Positions 1 to 9,090 of a DNA stretch of 64,000 nt are shown piece by piece. The notes below the pieces were generated by a model that had not been told where the DNA came from, made no database searches, and saw only the letters and a list, made by a program, of their open reading frames with translations. The position numbers and the translations under genes are program-made. Position 1 is the stretch's first letter. Each line of letters starts with the position of its first letter. The stretch spans positions 558,001-622,000 of the forward strand of contig NZ_CP077107.1 of the NCBI RefSeq assembly GCF_019263745.1, in the 5' to 3' direction. Source of the stretch: Methanospirillum hungatei (GTDB lineage: Archaea; Halobacteriota; Methanomicrobia; Methanomicrobiales; Methanospirillaceae).

Positions 1-92
1 AATTCGTAGAAGAACTCCCCAAAACGCTTTCAGGAAAGATTAAGCGTGGAGAATTGCGTGAACGTGAACTCCGGAGATACCAGGAGTCATAA
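1..92 (+). CDS. Acyl-/acetyl-CoA synthetase, C-terminal end (partial)
   Basis: The reading frame is open from base 3 to a TAA at 90-92 and gives the last 29 residues of a protein that starts left of the window. It contains ELPKTLSGKIKRGELRERE, the C-terminal signature of the ANL (adenylate-forming) superfamily. In that family the lysine in the SGKI motif is the catalytic lysine of the small lid domain that forms the acyl-adenylate. The tail is too short to tell acetyl-CoA synthetase from a medium-chain or aryl-CoA ligase. It was identified by motif only. Confidence 0.8.
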   Translation, partial: FVEELPKTLSGKIKRGELRERELRRYQES

Positions 93-204
93 TTTTTTTC
101 ACAATCAATTCCGAATCCTTATTATTGAAGAACACTAATCTGTATAAGCACGATTGTCCCTGATTACCAATGATCGTGTAGTATAGTAATATTGGTTTCA
201 TTGA

Positions 205-289
205 GCGAGGATCGCCGAGCCAGGTCAAAGGCGTTAGGTTCAGGGCCTAATCCCGTAGGGGTTCGCCGGTTCAAATCCGGCTCCTCGCA
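205..289 (+). tRNA. tRNA-Leu (anticodon CAG)
   Basis: This is a class II tRNA of 85 nt. The seven-base acceptor stem (205-211) pairs with 282-288, and the discriminator base is A289. The anticodon stem TTAGG/CCTAA encloses loop TTCAGGG, so the anticodon is CAG at 241-243. A long variable arm and the T arm with GTTCAAAT follow. CCA is not encoded. There is no intron. An AT-rich TATAGTAA at about 183-190 lies at promoter distance upstream. Size, variable arm and anticodon all agree with leucine. Confidence 0.96.
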
Positions 290-349
290 TTATAATTACA
301 TATTGTTCACTATTTTGTATTATTTTCACATATCAAAAACCAGTTGATA

Positions 350-2464
350 TTACGTCAGTGAATGAAACAGGTACACACCACTTGGAACAAACATTTCAAA
401 CCTTGCTCCGCTTCCAGGTTCACCAGTCTCCCTGATTGTTATTCTGGTAAGATTTAGAATTTCTTTTACAAGAAACATCCCAAGACCGGTATGTTTTCCA
501 AATCCTCTATCAAATATTCGTGATTTTACATCCAGAGAGATACCCACTCCATTGTCCTCCCAAACGATAACAAGTCCTAACTCAGTCTCATAAGTGGATA
601 TTTTTATTTCTGTTACATGTTCTCCATGTCTGATGGAATTATCAAGGAGATTATGAAAGACTTTTCCAAACATTGGATCTGCATAGATGAGAACATCCTG
701 AATATGCACCGTACATGAAATTGACGGAGGGAATGATGCATATGGTATGACAGAATCTAGTTCAATCCATTGAGGTTCCTGAGTCCCTAAGTCTTCATAC
801 ACCCGGGTGAATTCAATCTGGTTTTGAATTTCTTTTGTCGTAGATTTCATTTTACTCAGATATTCTGACAGAAGAGGATCGGTATTATCAATCTCAATGA
901 GGTCTAGATACCCGTAGATAATCGAAATTTTATTTAATATGTCATGTCGAGTAATGCTTGTAAGAAGACTGAGCTGACGGCTTATCCGGTGAAGATTTGA
1001 TGAATAATGTTTGAGCTCCTGAGCATGATGTTCCCGTTCTTTTTCATATTCTTTCCGCTCAGTGATATCAATAAGGAGGAGGAGAGTTGCTGACTGGTTA
1101 TTGAACTGAATCTTTCTCCCTTTCATGATCACCGTTTTTCGGATTCCTTCCTGTGTGAGAATTTCAATCTCATATACAGGAAATACACCAGAATTATTCT
1201 CATTGGAGAACGGGTGGTAGATAATATCTCTTGATTCTTCAGCTATAAGTTGAAAAACTGGCTTTCCGACCATAGATTCTGCGTTTTGTCCCAAAACATA
1301 TGTTGTTGCCGGATTAATGTATAATATTTCCTTATTGAGCCCATATACAATAATATAGTCAGGAAGGTTTTCAACAAGATCACGGAATTGTTTTTCACTA
1401 TTCAATAATTTACTCTGAGTCTTTTGAATCGTATCAAGCATTCCGTTGATTTCCTCTGCTAATTGTGAGAGTTCATCATTGCCAGAGATGAAGACAGGAT
1501 CAGTCGTAATTCCCGATTGCCCTATTTCAGAAACCTGAAATGCAATAGAACGCATTCTTTTTAAAACAATCTGATTTTGAAGAATAAGGTAACTGAGGGC
1601 TAGAAACAGACTACCCACAAAAATTATGATAAGAACTTGAATAGTGGTATTCAAACCCTGATGATAGATATTTCGAGGTTCTGTTATCTGAAGAACTAAT
1701 ATTTCTTTCCCATATATATCATACAAAAGAGAATATCCGGATATCAGATCTTCATTCTGCACCTGAATAAACCCTATTGACTGATTCCGATGCTTTCTAA
1801 TAGTAGAAACCAATTCTTTTGAGAGGGAGGGATCATCTATCTGTTTAAATGTAAGGCTTGGCCTTGTCAGATTTCTTAATCGGGATATCTCCTCTACATT
1901 AAGATATCTGCCCATTATGACAACTCCCTGGGCAGTTCCCGAATAATCAGAATATACAATCGGTTGTGACACTACAAGAAGAGGGCCTTCTGGAAGCATG
2001 ATAATCCCCTTCGTGACCGTATAAATATCTGACATATTCATGAGGGGGTTCGTATTATCTATTCGGTTTGAGAATAAAAGCGGGGGAGAGACCATCTCAT
2101 CACTCTGAAGATCATATGCACCAGCATAAACGATGTCTCCAGTTTTATTAGTAAAAACTATAAGATTTAAATTAAGATTTTCAAATGTTACCGGCTGAAG
2201 GTTTGAGGTTTTATATTGTGGATCATTTCCTTGTACATAATGAACAGTATCATCCCATGGCCCCCAGTCTGATGCTGTAGATGCCATATTAAGCAGTTCA
2301 TCATTTAATTTGTTGATCGTTTGAAGAAGGTCTTTTTCAAGATATTGTTTCTCCAGATCAGCATAACTGGTTAGTATGACAGAAGAAAAGAATATACTTA
2401 CCAGTATGAGAAAGATGGAAAGAATGGCAACAAAGAGTCCTATGGAAATTTTCTGTACATCCAC
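350..2464 (-). CDS. Membrane sensor histidine kinase (CHASE4-HAMP-PAS-HK)
   Basis: The 704-residue protein starts with a GTG codon. A TM helix (about 8-32) leads into an extracellular CHASE4-like domain (about 55-260, with SDWGPWDDTV near 65). A second TM (274-297), a HAMP region (298-350) and a PAS domain (355-470, ending DITERKEYE) follow. The H-box SITRHDILNKISIIYGYLD places the phospho-acceptor at His507 and is the form common in methanogens. N-box HNLLDNSIRHG (604-614), G1 DNGVGI (637-642) and G2 HTGLGMFL follow, so the kinase looks intact. No response regulator lies nearby, so its partner is elsewhere. Ligand unknown. Confidence 0.93.
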   Translation of the reverse strand: MDVQKISIGLFVAILSIFLILVSIFFSSVILTSYADLEKQYLEKDLLQTINKLNDELLNMASTASDWGPWDDTVHYVQGNDPQYKTSNLQPVTFENLNLNLIVFTNKTGDIVYAGAYDLQSDEMVSPPLLFSNRIDNTNPLMNMSDIYTVTKGIIMLPEGPLLVVSQPIVYSDYSGTAQGVVIMGRYLNVEEISRLRNLTRPSLTFKQIDDPSLSKELVSTIRKHRNQSIGFIQVQNEDLISGYSLLYDIYGKEILVLQITEPRNIYHQGLNTTIQVLIIIFVGSLFLALSYLILQNQIVLKRMRSIAFQVSEIGQSGITTDPVFISGNDELSQLAEEINGMLDTIQKTQSKLLNSEKQFRDLVENLPDYIIVYGLNKEILYINPATTYVLGQNAESMVGKPVFQLIAEESRDIIYHPFSNENNSGVFPVYEIEILTQEGIRKTVIMKGRKIQFNNQSATLLLLIDITERKEYEKEREHHAQELKHYSSNLHRISRQLSLLTSITRHDILNKISIIYGYLDLIEIDNTDPLLSEYLSKMKSTTKEIQNQIEFTRVYEDLGTQEPQWIELDSVIPYASFPPSISCTVHIQDVLIYADPMFGKVFHNLLDNSIRHGEHVTEIKISTYETELGLVIVWEDNGVGISLDVKSRIFDRGFGKHTGLGMFLVKEILNLTRITIRETGEPGSGARFEMFVPSGVYLFHSLT

Positions 2465-2915
2465 GCTTTTTTCTCACACTGCATTGATACAGGTTAAGAC
2501 TTTATTCAATTAGTACCTTTATACAACAATACGTTTTTTTAATCATGAGCAAGGCCTAAATCTTTACATTATTACAAACATGGCTGAGAAATCGAAGATT
2601 AGATTGGTCAGGAAATAGTTTATTTAAAAATCATATAACCATACTTAGTCGTAAAAATTATAATACTTATGAGTTAGACTAATTAATATTCAAGGAATAG
2701 TTATATTATTAATTATCTTTTTTAATCCAATAATAATTCAATATATCGTGTCTGGGATTGTGGATAAAATTGAAAGTTTATTCATTGCTTTTTCAAACCA
2801 TTCTGAGTTTGTCTAAGTGGAGTGTTGTCAATGCTCACTCCTATCAACCTGAGATAAAAAAAGAACAGCGGATTGGTTAATTTTTTTACATAAGAGAAAT
2901 AGAAAAAAAAATAAT
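2465..2915. other. AT-rich intergenic region, no gene seen
   Basis: This 451-bp stretch lies upstream of the histidine kinase and downstream of the secreted protein on the same strand. It is very AT-rich. It has a short inverted repeat GGAGTG/CACTCC near 2819-2842, just after the stop of the secreted-protein gene, which could serve as a 3' hairpin. No open frame with a start signal was found. Confidence 0.5.
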
Positions 2916-3863
2916 TCAAACAGTAGTGTTTACTGCTGAATCAGATTCTTCGGTAAGGTTCACTGTTGCTGCATCAGAAGGAACAACCATTTTAGGAGAT
3001 TTTACAAAGAGATCACCAAATGATTCGACTGCAGCTTCAAAAGGTTCAAGATCTTCAGCACTTACTGAACCATTGGCCTCATATGCTGCAAAGAATGTTT
3101 CTGCTTTTTGTAACAGATCTGCTTTTACCGTCTTAATATCTTCAAATGATACATCTGGATTGTCTGTTTCGGCTATAGCAAGGATATCATCAAATTCTGC
3201 AAATTTAGCCATTGCATCTTCTTTCTCTTTTACATCGCCTAAAACCGGATATGCATAAGACTCTTCAATAGCCTCAAGAAGTATTGAAGAAAGCCAGCTG
3301 TATGCAGTTTGAATAGTCATGACCTCATCGATATCATCATCAAGATCCCAAATGACCTCCGCCTTCTCAGTGGCAATATCAACTTCTTTTTCAAATGCGA
3401 CTACATCCTCAAGAACGACAGTATTGTTTGCTTCATATGAGGCAAACATCTTCTCTGCAGCAACACCCATAGCATCAGTTGCAGCTACCATCTCGTCATA
3501 AGCGACCTTCAGATCAGACGCTTTTTCAGAATTCAGATCAATAACCTTTTCAAATGCCGCATAATCTTCTACAAGTGACGCATACTCTTCGAGGAATTCC
3601 TGCTTCATCTGCTCATCTCCAGTAAGAAGATAATCAAACGCTTCCTCAGTGAGCATGAGTACTTTTTTGTGAATATCACCAAATGCACCAGATGCCTCAC
3701 CGGTTAACAGAGGTTCAGTTTGATTGAGGACTTCTTCAACCTGGGTTGTTACTGCTTCTGTTTCATCTACCAAAGCGGATTCATTCGTCTCCTCAGCAGC
3801 AAAAGCCACTGATGAGAACATAATCATGCACATCAGCATAATCAGAATACTCAATTTTTTCAT
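2916..3863 (-). CDS. Secreted acidic helical protein with internal duplication
   Basis: The 315-residue protein has a signal peptide (about 1-23, ending SVAFA-AEE) and a strongly acidic, Ala/Glu-rich helical body. Two related blocks are visible: AEKMFASYEANNTVVLEDVV (136-155) and AETFFAAYEANGSVSAEDLE (254-273), each ending a unit of about 90 residues. The stretch FDYLLTGDEQMKQEFLEEY (76-94) resembles the four-helix-bundle input domains of archaeal chemoreceptors and kinases, but no membrane anchor or signalling domain follows. It may be a free periplasmic binding or shielding protein. The enzyme function, if any, is unknown. It precedes the sensor kinase on the same strand, separated by 451 bp, so co-transcription is uncertain. 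Confidence 0.75.
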   Translation of the reverse strand: MKKLSILIMLMCMIMFSSVAFAAEETNESALVDETEAVTTQVEEVLNQTEPLLTGEASGAFGDIHKKVLMLTEEAFDYLLTGDEQMKQEFLEEYASLVEDYAAFEKVIDLNSEKASDLKVAYDEMVAATDAMGVAAEKMFASYEANNTVVLEDVVAFEKEVDIATEKAEVIWDLDDDIDEVMTIQTAYSWLSSILLEAIEESYAYPVLGDVKEKEDAMAKFAEFDDILAIAETDNPDVSFEDIKTVKADLLQKAETFFAAYEANGSVSAEDLEPFEAAVESFGDLFVKSPKMVVPSDAATVNLTEESDSAVNTTV

Positions 3864-4386
3864 AGATACACTCCAAATTTAAAGATGGAAAGATGAGCAT
3901 ATTAAATTATCGAATCATATGATACCAATTGTTTACCAGAAAAATTGTCAAAAAAAATAAAAAAACGTATGCAATTTAACCATGATTACTTAAAAAATTT
4001 AGTTTCAATTCAATTGAAATCATTTAAGGACAAAAACACAAATAATAACGTCTCTATTTCCGTGCAACTGTTACTATAAACAAACGGTTCTTATATACCA
4101 GATCAGCATCAGAAAATCCTTAAGTCCCATAGCCACTTTTATTGATTAGACATTTTTTCATTCTTGTCAAGTTCATTTCTCCGTTGTAAAATTTCCAGAT
4201 GTTCTTTTTCATGAAACGGTCCGGACAGGATAAATTCTGTCTAATATGATGTAAATCGGTTGGTGAAATACACAGTTTCACCAGATGCCTGATGCATTGA
4301 CAAACATACCGCCCGGAAGAAGAGCATCATATATCTTTTTAGAAAAAAGACTGAGATTTTCCAATAAAGACGAAATATTAAAACGA
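3864..4386. promoter_or_regulatory. Intergenic region with a perfect 17-bp palindrome
   Basis: This 523-bp AT-rich gap separates the secreted helical protein and the small Cys protein, both on the minus strand. It contains TTTCAATT-C-AATTGAAA (4003-4019), an exact palindrome around one base, 140 bp upstream of the secreted-protein start. Its form suits a dimeric regulator site, but distance and function are unproven. A 66-codon plus-strand frame at 4285-4485 overlaps the next gene and has no supporting features. Confidence 0.4.
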
Positions 4387-4722
4387 TTATTCAGAATATG
4401 GATCATCTGGCAAAACAGATTGGATTACTTTTTCGATTTTTATTATCTGTATAAGGGACAAATCTTCCGGGTAATATTGACCTGATCTAATACGATTTAT
4501 ATCATGTACATTTAATCGATATTCACATGCCCATTCCATCAGTACATCACGATCTGTTTTTCCTGACAACTGATATCGTCTTTTATAAGGGGAAACACAA
4601 TCAGGTCTGTTTTCATCAAACATATCGAAAAGACAGACAAATTCACCCATAATATTATAATCTCGTCCCCAGCACCCACAACATCCAAGATATTTACGGA
4701 ATTCTTTTATTTCCTTGTTCAT
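4387..4722 (-). CDS. Small cysteine-containing conserved-type protein, unknown function
   Basis: This 111-residue cytosolic protein has a cysteine cluster near its start (GCCGCWGRDYN, residues 13-23) and three further cysteines (30, 42, 66) that could bind metal. The C-terminal half, from about 55, reads like a small helical DNA-binding unit (SGKTDRDVLMEWACEYRLNV followed by HDINRIRSGQYYPEDLSLIQ), reminiscent of an XRE-type helix-turn-helix, but this is a guess. No ribosome-binding site is visible upstream of the ATG, so the message may be leaderless. No signal peptide or TM segment is present. Confidence 0.6.
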   Translation of the reverse strand: MNKEIKEFRKYLGCCGCWGRDYNIMGEFVCLFDMFDENRPDCVSPYKRRYQLSGKTDRDVLMEWACEYRLNVHDINRIRSGQYYPEDLSLIQIIKIEKVIQSVLPDDPYSE

Positions 4723-4870
4723 GATATGAACGGGGAGGAGTCATTTAAAAGATTTATTCAAACAGGGTGAAAGTGAAAAACTGAAAATACCTATGCTCAC
4801 GATACGATCAAATCAACTATCATATAATACTTTATGACAGCCAATAATATCCGAATGAGAAGGGATCCTC

Positions 4871-7030
4871 ATGCCCAGGAAACCAGATAAAACACTTTTT
4901 AATATATTAATTATTGTTCTCTTCTTCCTGATTTTCATGCCGGGAGTAACATCAGGAGCAGAGGATCCTGTTTATGTGGGAGTTTTACTTCCCTTAAGTG
5001 GTTCGGATGGACAAAACCTTCATGATGCATTACAACTTGCCAAGGAACAAATCAACGCTGGTGGAGGGATTGGTGGAAGACCACTTGAATTTATCCTGAG
5101 GGATACCCATACCGGGGATCTCATAACCTATGCGAAATATTTAGTAAAAGATCCCAGAATTAGGATTGTTATTGGACCACACACATCAGAAGAACTCTTT
5201 TTGATCTCAGATCTATTTGTCAAAAACCAGAAAGTTTTGATATCTCCTACTGCATCATCAGATGAGATATATCGTGCTTATGCTGGAACAGGCTATGTAT
5301 GGAGAACGATAGCTAATGATGGTGACATTACATCTGCGGTCATGCAACATATTAAAGCACATAATGGGGAAAAAGTAGCCGTCCTCACTATCAATAGTTC
5401 ATATGGGAAGACATTTTATGACTGGATACCATATTGGGCGATAGAAAACGGAATATCTATCACCGGAGTTGAAGATTATTCTGATCTTGAGGAAATCCCT
5501 GATGCGATAGAACATCTCATTTCACAAAATCCGGATTATCTGATTTTTGTCCACTCAGGCTCTGTAGTTGAGATTGGAACAGTTTTTCTCACGCTCAATG
5601 CCATGAATGCATCAACTCACCTATATTTCATCTATCCTGATGTTGATGAACAGGGGCAGATCTGGGAACGATTAGATCCCGGAACACTTGGATTTCTCCT
5701 GGCTACAGGTCTTTGGAAAACAGGTTCTGTTAGCATGATATCAACACAGCTCCCTGATGATACTCTTATGCTGATGTCAAAACCCTGGGCCACAGATTTT
5801 TCTCAGGAATATCATACAATATCTAATACCAGCCGGTCTGATTTTGTTCCTGAAGTTTATGATGCAGTCCTTGTTGCAGCAGCAGTTATGGCACGATTTA
5901 CAGCCTACCCAGATAAATCACCAGGGAATGCAGCAAAATCTATTCTAACCAATGAAACGGGAGATACATGTGATCGAAGTGAAACGGGTTTTCAATCAGC
6001 ATTCAATAAAATTCAGGGGGGAGAAATTCCCGTTATGACCGGGGTTACCGGCCCGCTTTCGTATCGGAAAGAAGGAGTAGACAGACAAGTACCCTGGTAT
6101 GAAACCTACCGTATCGAGGAAGGAAAGGTGATTGCCGATCCGATACCATACCAATTTCGTGAGAAATCAGGTTCAGGTATGGATCTGTCAGATACCCTTT
6201 CTGATACTACCCAACCAACTGATAAGGATCTCCCGACTGGTGATTACTGGGCAGTCATCGGTGCATTAACACGGGATTGGGTAAATTACCGGCATCAGGC
6301 TGATGCCCTGACCATGTATACCTATCTAAGAGAGAAGGGAGTTCCGGATGATCATATCATCTTGCTTGTGTTTGATGATATTCCTCAGGACCGCCTGAAT
6401 AAAAAACCCGGTGAAGTTTATCATACTCCAGGTGAAGAAGAGGTCCGTAAACAGGCGAATCCAGATTACATTGGAGAGAACGTCAATAAACAGATGCTCA
6501 TAGATATTCTCTCAGGGACCGGGATAGAAAATGATGAACCAATTTTACGTTCAAATGAAAATTCAACCGTTCTGATTTATCTTTCATCACATGGAGCTCC
6601 AGGAGGAAACCTGGTACTCGGTGATGGAGATGAACAGATTTCTGCTAAAGAGATTTCAACGGTATTAGATAATATGGCGAAAAATAAGAGATTCGGACGA
6701 ATGTTTGTAGTTCTAGAATCCTGTTTCAGTGGCGTTCTCGCATCGGACGTGAAAACTCCCAGAGTTCTGGTTCTGGCTGCTTCTGCTGAAGATGAAACCT
6801 CAAAATCCACAACATATGATTCTGAGCTATCAGCCTGGCTTTCAGACGAATTCACGAATGAATTAATCTCGCTTCTTCGGAGTTCTGATCGACCGTTTAC
6901 CCTCCGCCATCTCTATCAGCAACTTTATTACAATGTTCGTTCTTCTCATCCATCAATAACCAGAGGGAATGAATCATTGGACGTTCCGGTCCATCTGTTT
7001 TTTGGAGGAGATAACAATGCAGCATCCTGA
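4871..7030 (+). CDS. Secreted ligand-binding protein fused to a legumain-like C13 peptidase
   Basis: The 719-residue protein has a signal peptide (to about residue 30). Residues about 33-420 form a type-1 periplasmic binding domain of the Leu/Ile/Val-receptor kind (VGVLLPLSGSDGQNLHDALQ, INAGGGIGGRPLEFI). From about 457 the sequence switches to peptidase family C13: LREKGVPDDHIILLVFDDIP, then NPDYIGENV, then YLSSHG with His574, then VLESCFSG with Cys618. These match the catalytic dyad and spacing of legumain and GPI8. C13 enzymes cleave after Asn or Asp; substrate here is unknown. No C-terminal anchor is present. The stop overlaps the start of the next gene, which encodes a second binding protein. 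The fusion suggests ligand-controlled proteolysis outside the cell; that is inference. Confidence 0.88.
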   Translation: MPRKPDKTLFNILIIVLFFLIFMPGVTSGAEDPVYVGVLLPLSGSDGQNLHDALQLAKEQINAGGGIGGRPLEFILRDTHTGDLITYAKYLVKDPRIRIVIGPHTSEELFLISDLFVKNQKVLISPTASSDEIYRAYAGTGYVWRTIANDGDITSAVMQHIKAHNGEKVAVLTINSSYGKTFYDWIPYWAIENGISITGVEDYSDLEEIPDAIEHLISQNPDYLIFVHSGSVVEIGTVFLTLNAMNASTHLYFIYPDVDEQGQIWERLDPGTLGFLLATGLWKTGSVSMISTQLPDDTLMLMSKPWATDFSQEYHTISNTSRSDFVPEVYDAVLVAAAVMARFTAYPDKSPGNAAKSILTNETGDTCDRSETGFQSAFNKIQGGEIPVMTGVTGPLSYRKEGVDRQVPWYETYRIEEGKVIADPIPYQFREKSGSGMDLSDTLSDTTQPTDKDLPTGDYWAVIGALTRDWVNYRHQADALTMYTYLREKGVPDDHIILLVFDDIPQDRLNKKPGEVYHTPGEEEVRKQANPDYIGENVNKQMLIDILSGTGIENDEPILRSNENSTVLIYLSSHGAPGGNLVLGDGDEQISAKEISTVLDNMAKNKRFGRMFVVLESCFSGVLASDVKTPRVLVLAASAEDETSKSTTYDSELSAWLSDEFTNELISLLRSSDRPFTLRHLYQQLYYNVRSSHPSITRGNESLDVPVHLFFGGDNNAAS

Positions 7031-8264
7031 AAATCACAATCATTTATTGATTTATGCTCATTTACGTGATTATCCAAATAATTGTAAAAAACCAAAGGCA
7101 CATTTGGGGAATCTACAACAACCGAACATCCCTTTTGTTCTGTTCATAATTAGCTTGTTTTTCATCTGCATTCTCCAGACTCCTGCTTCAGCAGTTGAAA
7201 ACCAAACATTTACCTGTGGAATCATTCTTCCTTTGAGTGGAGAGATGAATGCTTCAGGAATCGCTCTCCTTCAGGGTATTGAAATTGCAACCGATGAGAT
7301 AAATAATAACGGAGGAGCAGCTGGTCATCAGATTTCTCTTCGTATCGCTGATGATGAAGGGTCTCCATCGAAGGCTTTAAGTCTATTTAATGAGATGAAA
7401 AACGATGGGATTCCTGCTGTTATCGGTTCATATTCTACCAGTATCACCCTTCCGATGGCAGAAGAGACCAAAAATTCAGAGGATATAATTCTCATCTCTC
7501 CCCGAGCAAATGGTGAACCACTGTATGGAATTTCACCACGGTTTTACCAGATAAATGCACCATTCTTCACTGTTACTCAATTTGTGTCTGACTGGCTGTC
7601 ATATACAGCGGAACGGGTTGCTATAATCTATATTGATGATGAATATGGAAGATCTGTTCTGAGCGGCCTTGAATCAGGTCTTAAGACACATTCGATCCCA
7701 ATTTCAGGATCATTCCCCATAACCAACGAAGATACAGATTTTTCTGGCATTTTCAATACAATACTTAACGATGCACCAGACTCCATTGTAATCAGTGTAT
7801 ATGATTCCAGACAGATTCCTATCATCAGAAATCTTTCCGATGCAGGTTACCGTGGTCAGGTGATATTGACAGAAACAGGGTATATCAATTTACTTGAAAA
7901 TGAGGAATCAGAATTTTTATCGATGTTTTCACTCTTTATGATCCCATCTCATTCCTATCTGGTTCCTGGAGAACGGACTGACAGGTTTGTGAAATCATTT
8001 AAGGACAGATTTGGTCAGGACCCTGAACGAACCATTGCCGGATATGGATATGATTCCATGATGGTTCTCGCATATGCGATCCGGCTTGGTTCAGAAAATG
8101 GAACTATTTCTGCCGATTCAATACAAAAAGGACTAGATGAATCCAGGTACTATGGTATTACCGGACCAAAAACGTTTGATTCGTACCATACCGTCCCTCC
8201 AGTCCTGGACCGCTGGTTTTTCAAAGACGACAAATTTATCCTGTTGATGACGTCACTGACCTGA
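7017..8264 (+). CDS. Secreted type-1 periplasmic ligand-binding protein
   Basis: The start chosen is ATG 7017, because GGAGGAG at 7004-7010 sits six bases before it and the gene then overlaps the upstream stop by 14 bp; an in-frame ATG at 6969 lacks such a site. The 415-residue product has an unusually long cytosolic lead before its hydrophobic segment (about residues 38-60), so the signal may act as an anchor. The body (CGIILPLSGEMNASGIALLQ, IDDEYGRSVLSGLE, TIAGYGYDSMMVLAYAI) is a Peripla_BP_6/LivJ-type domain. No permease or ATPase gene of a branched-chain amino-acid ABC system accompanies it. It is probably a sensory or accessory partner of the preceding ligand-binding-C13 protein. Confidence 0.88.
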   Translation: MQHPENHNHLLIYAHLRDYPNNCKKPKAHLGNLQQPNIPFVLFIISLFFICILQTPASAVENQTFTCGIILPLSGEMNASGIALLQGIEIATDEINNNGGAAGHQISLRIADDEGSPSKALSLFNEMKNDGIPAVIGSYSTSITLPMAEETKNSEDIILISPRANGEPLYGISPRFYQINAPFFTVTQFVSDWLSYTAERVAIIYIDDEYGRSVLSGLESGLKTHSIPISGSFPITNEDTDFSGIFNTILNDAPDSIVISVYDSRQIPIIRNLSDAGYRGQVILTETGYINLLENEESEFLSMFSLFMIPSHSYLVPGERTDRFVKSFKDRFGQDPERTIAGYGYDSMMVLAYAIRLGSENGTISADSIQKGLDESRYYGITGPKTFDSYHTVPPVLDRWFFKDDKFILLMTSLT

Positions 8265-8376
8265 AAAGACATGATCTGAAGGGGAAATCCGAAAAATTTT
8301 TGAAATTGAAGAAATCCAGAATTGGTATAAATTTATAGGATATACATCGATGAATTTGAATGTTTTTTCACAAAAT

Positions 8377-8949
8377 TTACCGATAAATACATTGTTTCCA
8401 ACAGCCATTGCCTTCCGGGTATCGTTCATGACAACGGCGGACACATTCTGGATCGCTCCCGTTTTCTATAGAGTTCCCTTTTAATTCTATGTATATACCC
8501 GTAAATGACGTAGTTGTCAGATTAATAGTATTCAAACCTGTATTGTCACTTTGAAATGATTTCAATCGCTCTCCTTCATAAAACTCAAGTGGTTTTGCCT
8601 TGATCGTGATATCTTTGTTTTCGCCGATTAGTGACAGATTTAAGATTTCAACCAATGATGTATTTTCATCTTCTGTACCGGAAAATAACAATACGGCATT
8701 AAGGGGATATGTCAATGTCTTCATGATATCGATCGGAACCAGAATACCATAATCCTTTTCTGATACATATAAATTCGGGACAATATCCCTCACAGTTAGC
8801 TCTATTATCTCGTCTGTTTCGTCTGTGATAGAGGCTTCGCCACCCTGTATGTAAGCTACATATGAAGGTGTTTCATCTGCAATACTGACTCCTGTCGTCA
8901 ATAGAGCCATGAGGAAGCAAATTAACCCTAAAGAGAAAAATCGATTCAT
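8377..8949 (-). CDS. Exported protein with C-terminal cysteine cluster, unknown function
   Basis: ATG 8949 is preferred over an upstream TTG at 8961. The product of 190 residues starts with a signal peptide (FFSLGLICFLMALLTTGVSI-ADE). The middle is beta-rich and Thr/Asn-rich without recognised motifs. The last 25 residues hold CVRRCHERYPEGNGCWKQC, four cysteines that could form two disulfides or a small metal site. It converges on the ligand-binding gene upstream and diverges from the C69 peptidase. No family was recognised. Confidence 0.7.
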   Translation of the reverse strand: MNRFFSLGLICFLMALLTTGVSIADETPSYVAYIQGGEASITDETDEIIELTVRDIVPNLYVSEKDYGILVPIDIMKTLTYPLNAVLLFSGTEDENTSLVEILNLSLIGENKDITIKAKPLEFYEGERLKSFQSDNTGLNTINLTTTSFTGIYIELKGNSIENGSDPECVRRCHERYPEGNGCWKQCIYR

Positions 8950-9090
8950 TATGTGAATCAAAGGTTTACATATTAATAGTTCTTTCGTTTAGGATTCCGT
9001 TTTTACAAGACTTTCGAAACGGACCTGACTGCATCAGATTCTAAAAAAGAAGAATATTGAATAGATAAGTATTTGGAAAGTACATTACAG

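Noticed and set aside
2926-3501. Plus-strand frames of 110 and 60 codons
   Set aside because: They are antisense to the acidic secreted protein and Ser-rich, the usual mirror of Glu/Ala codons.
4285-4485. 66-codon plus-strand frame
   Set aside because: It overlaps the better-supported Cys protein on the minus strand, has no ribosome-binding site and its Phe/Tyr/Ile-rich tail is what an antisense AT-rich frame gives.
4871-8264. Branched-chain amino-acid ABC transporter operon
   Set aside because: Two binding proteins are present but no permease or ATPase gene; one binding protein is fused to a peptidase.
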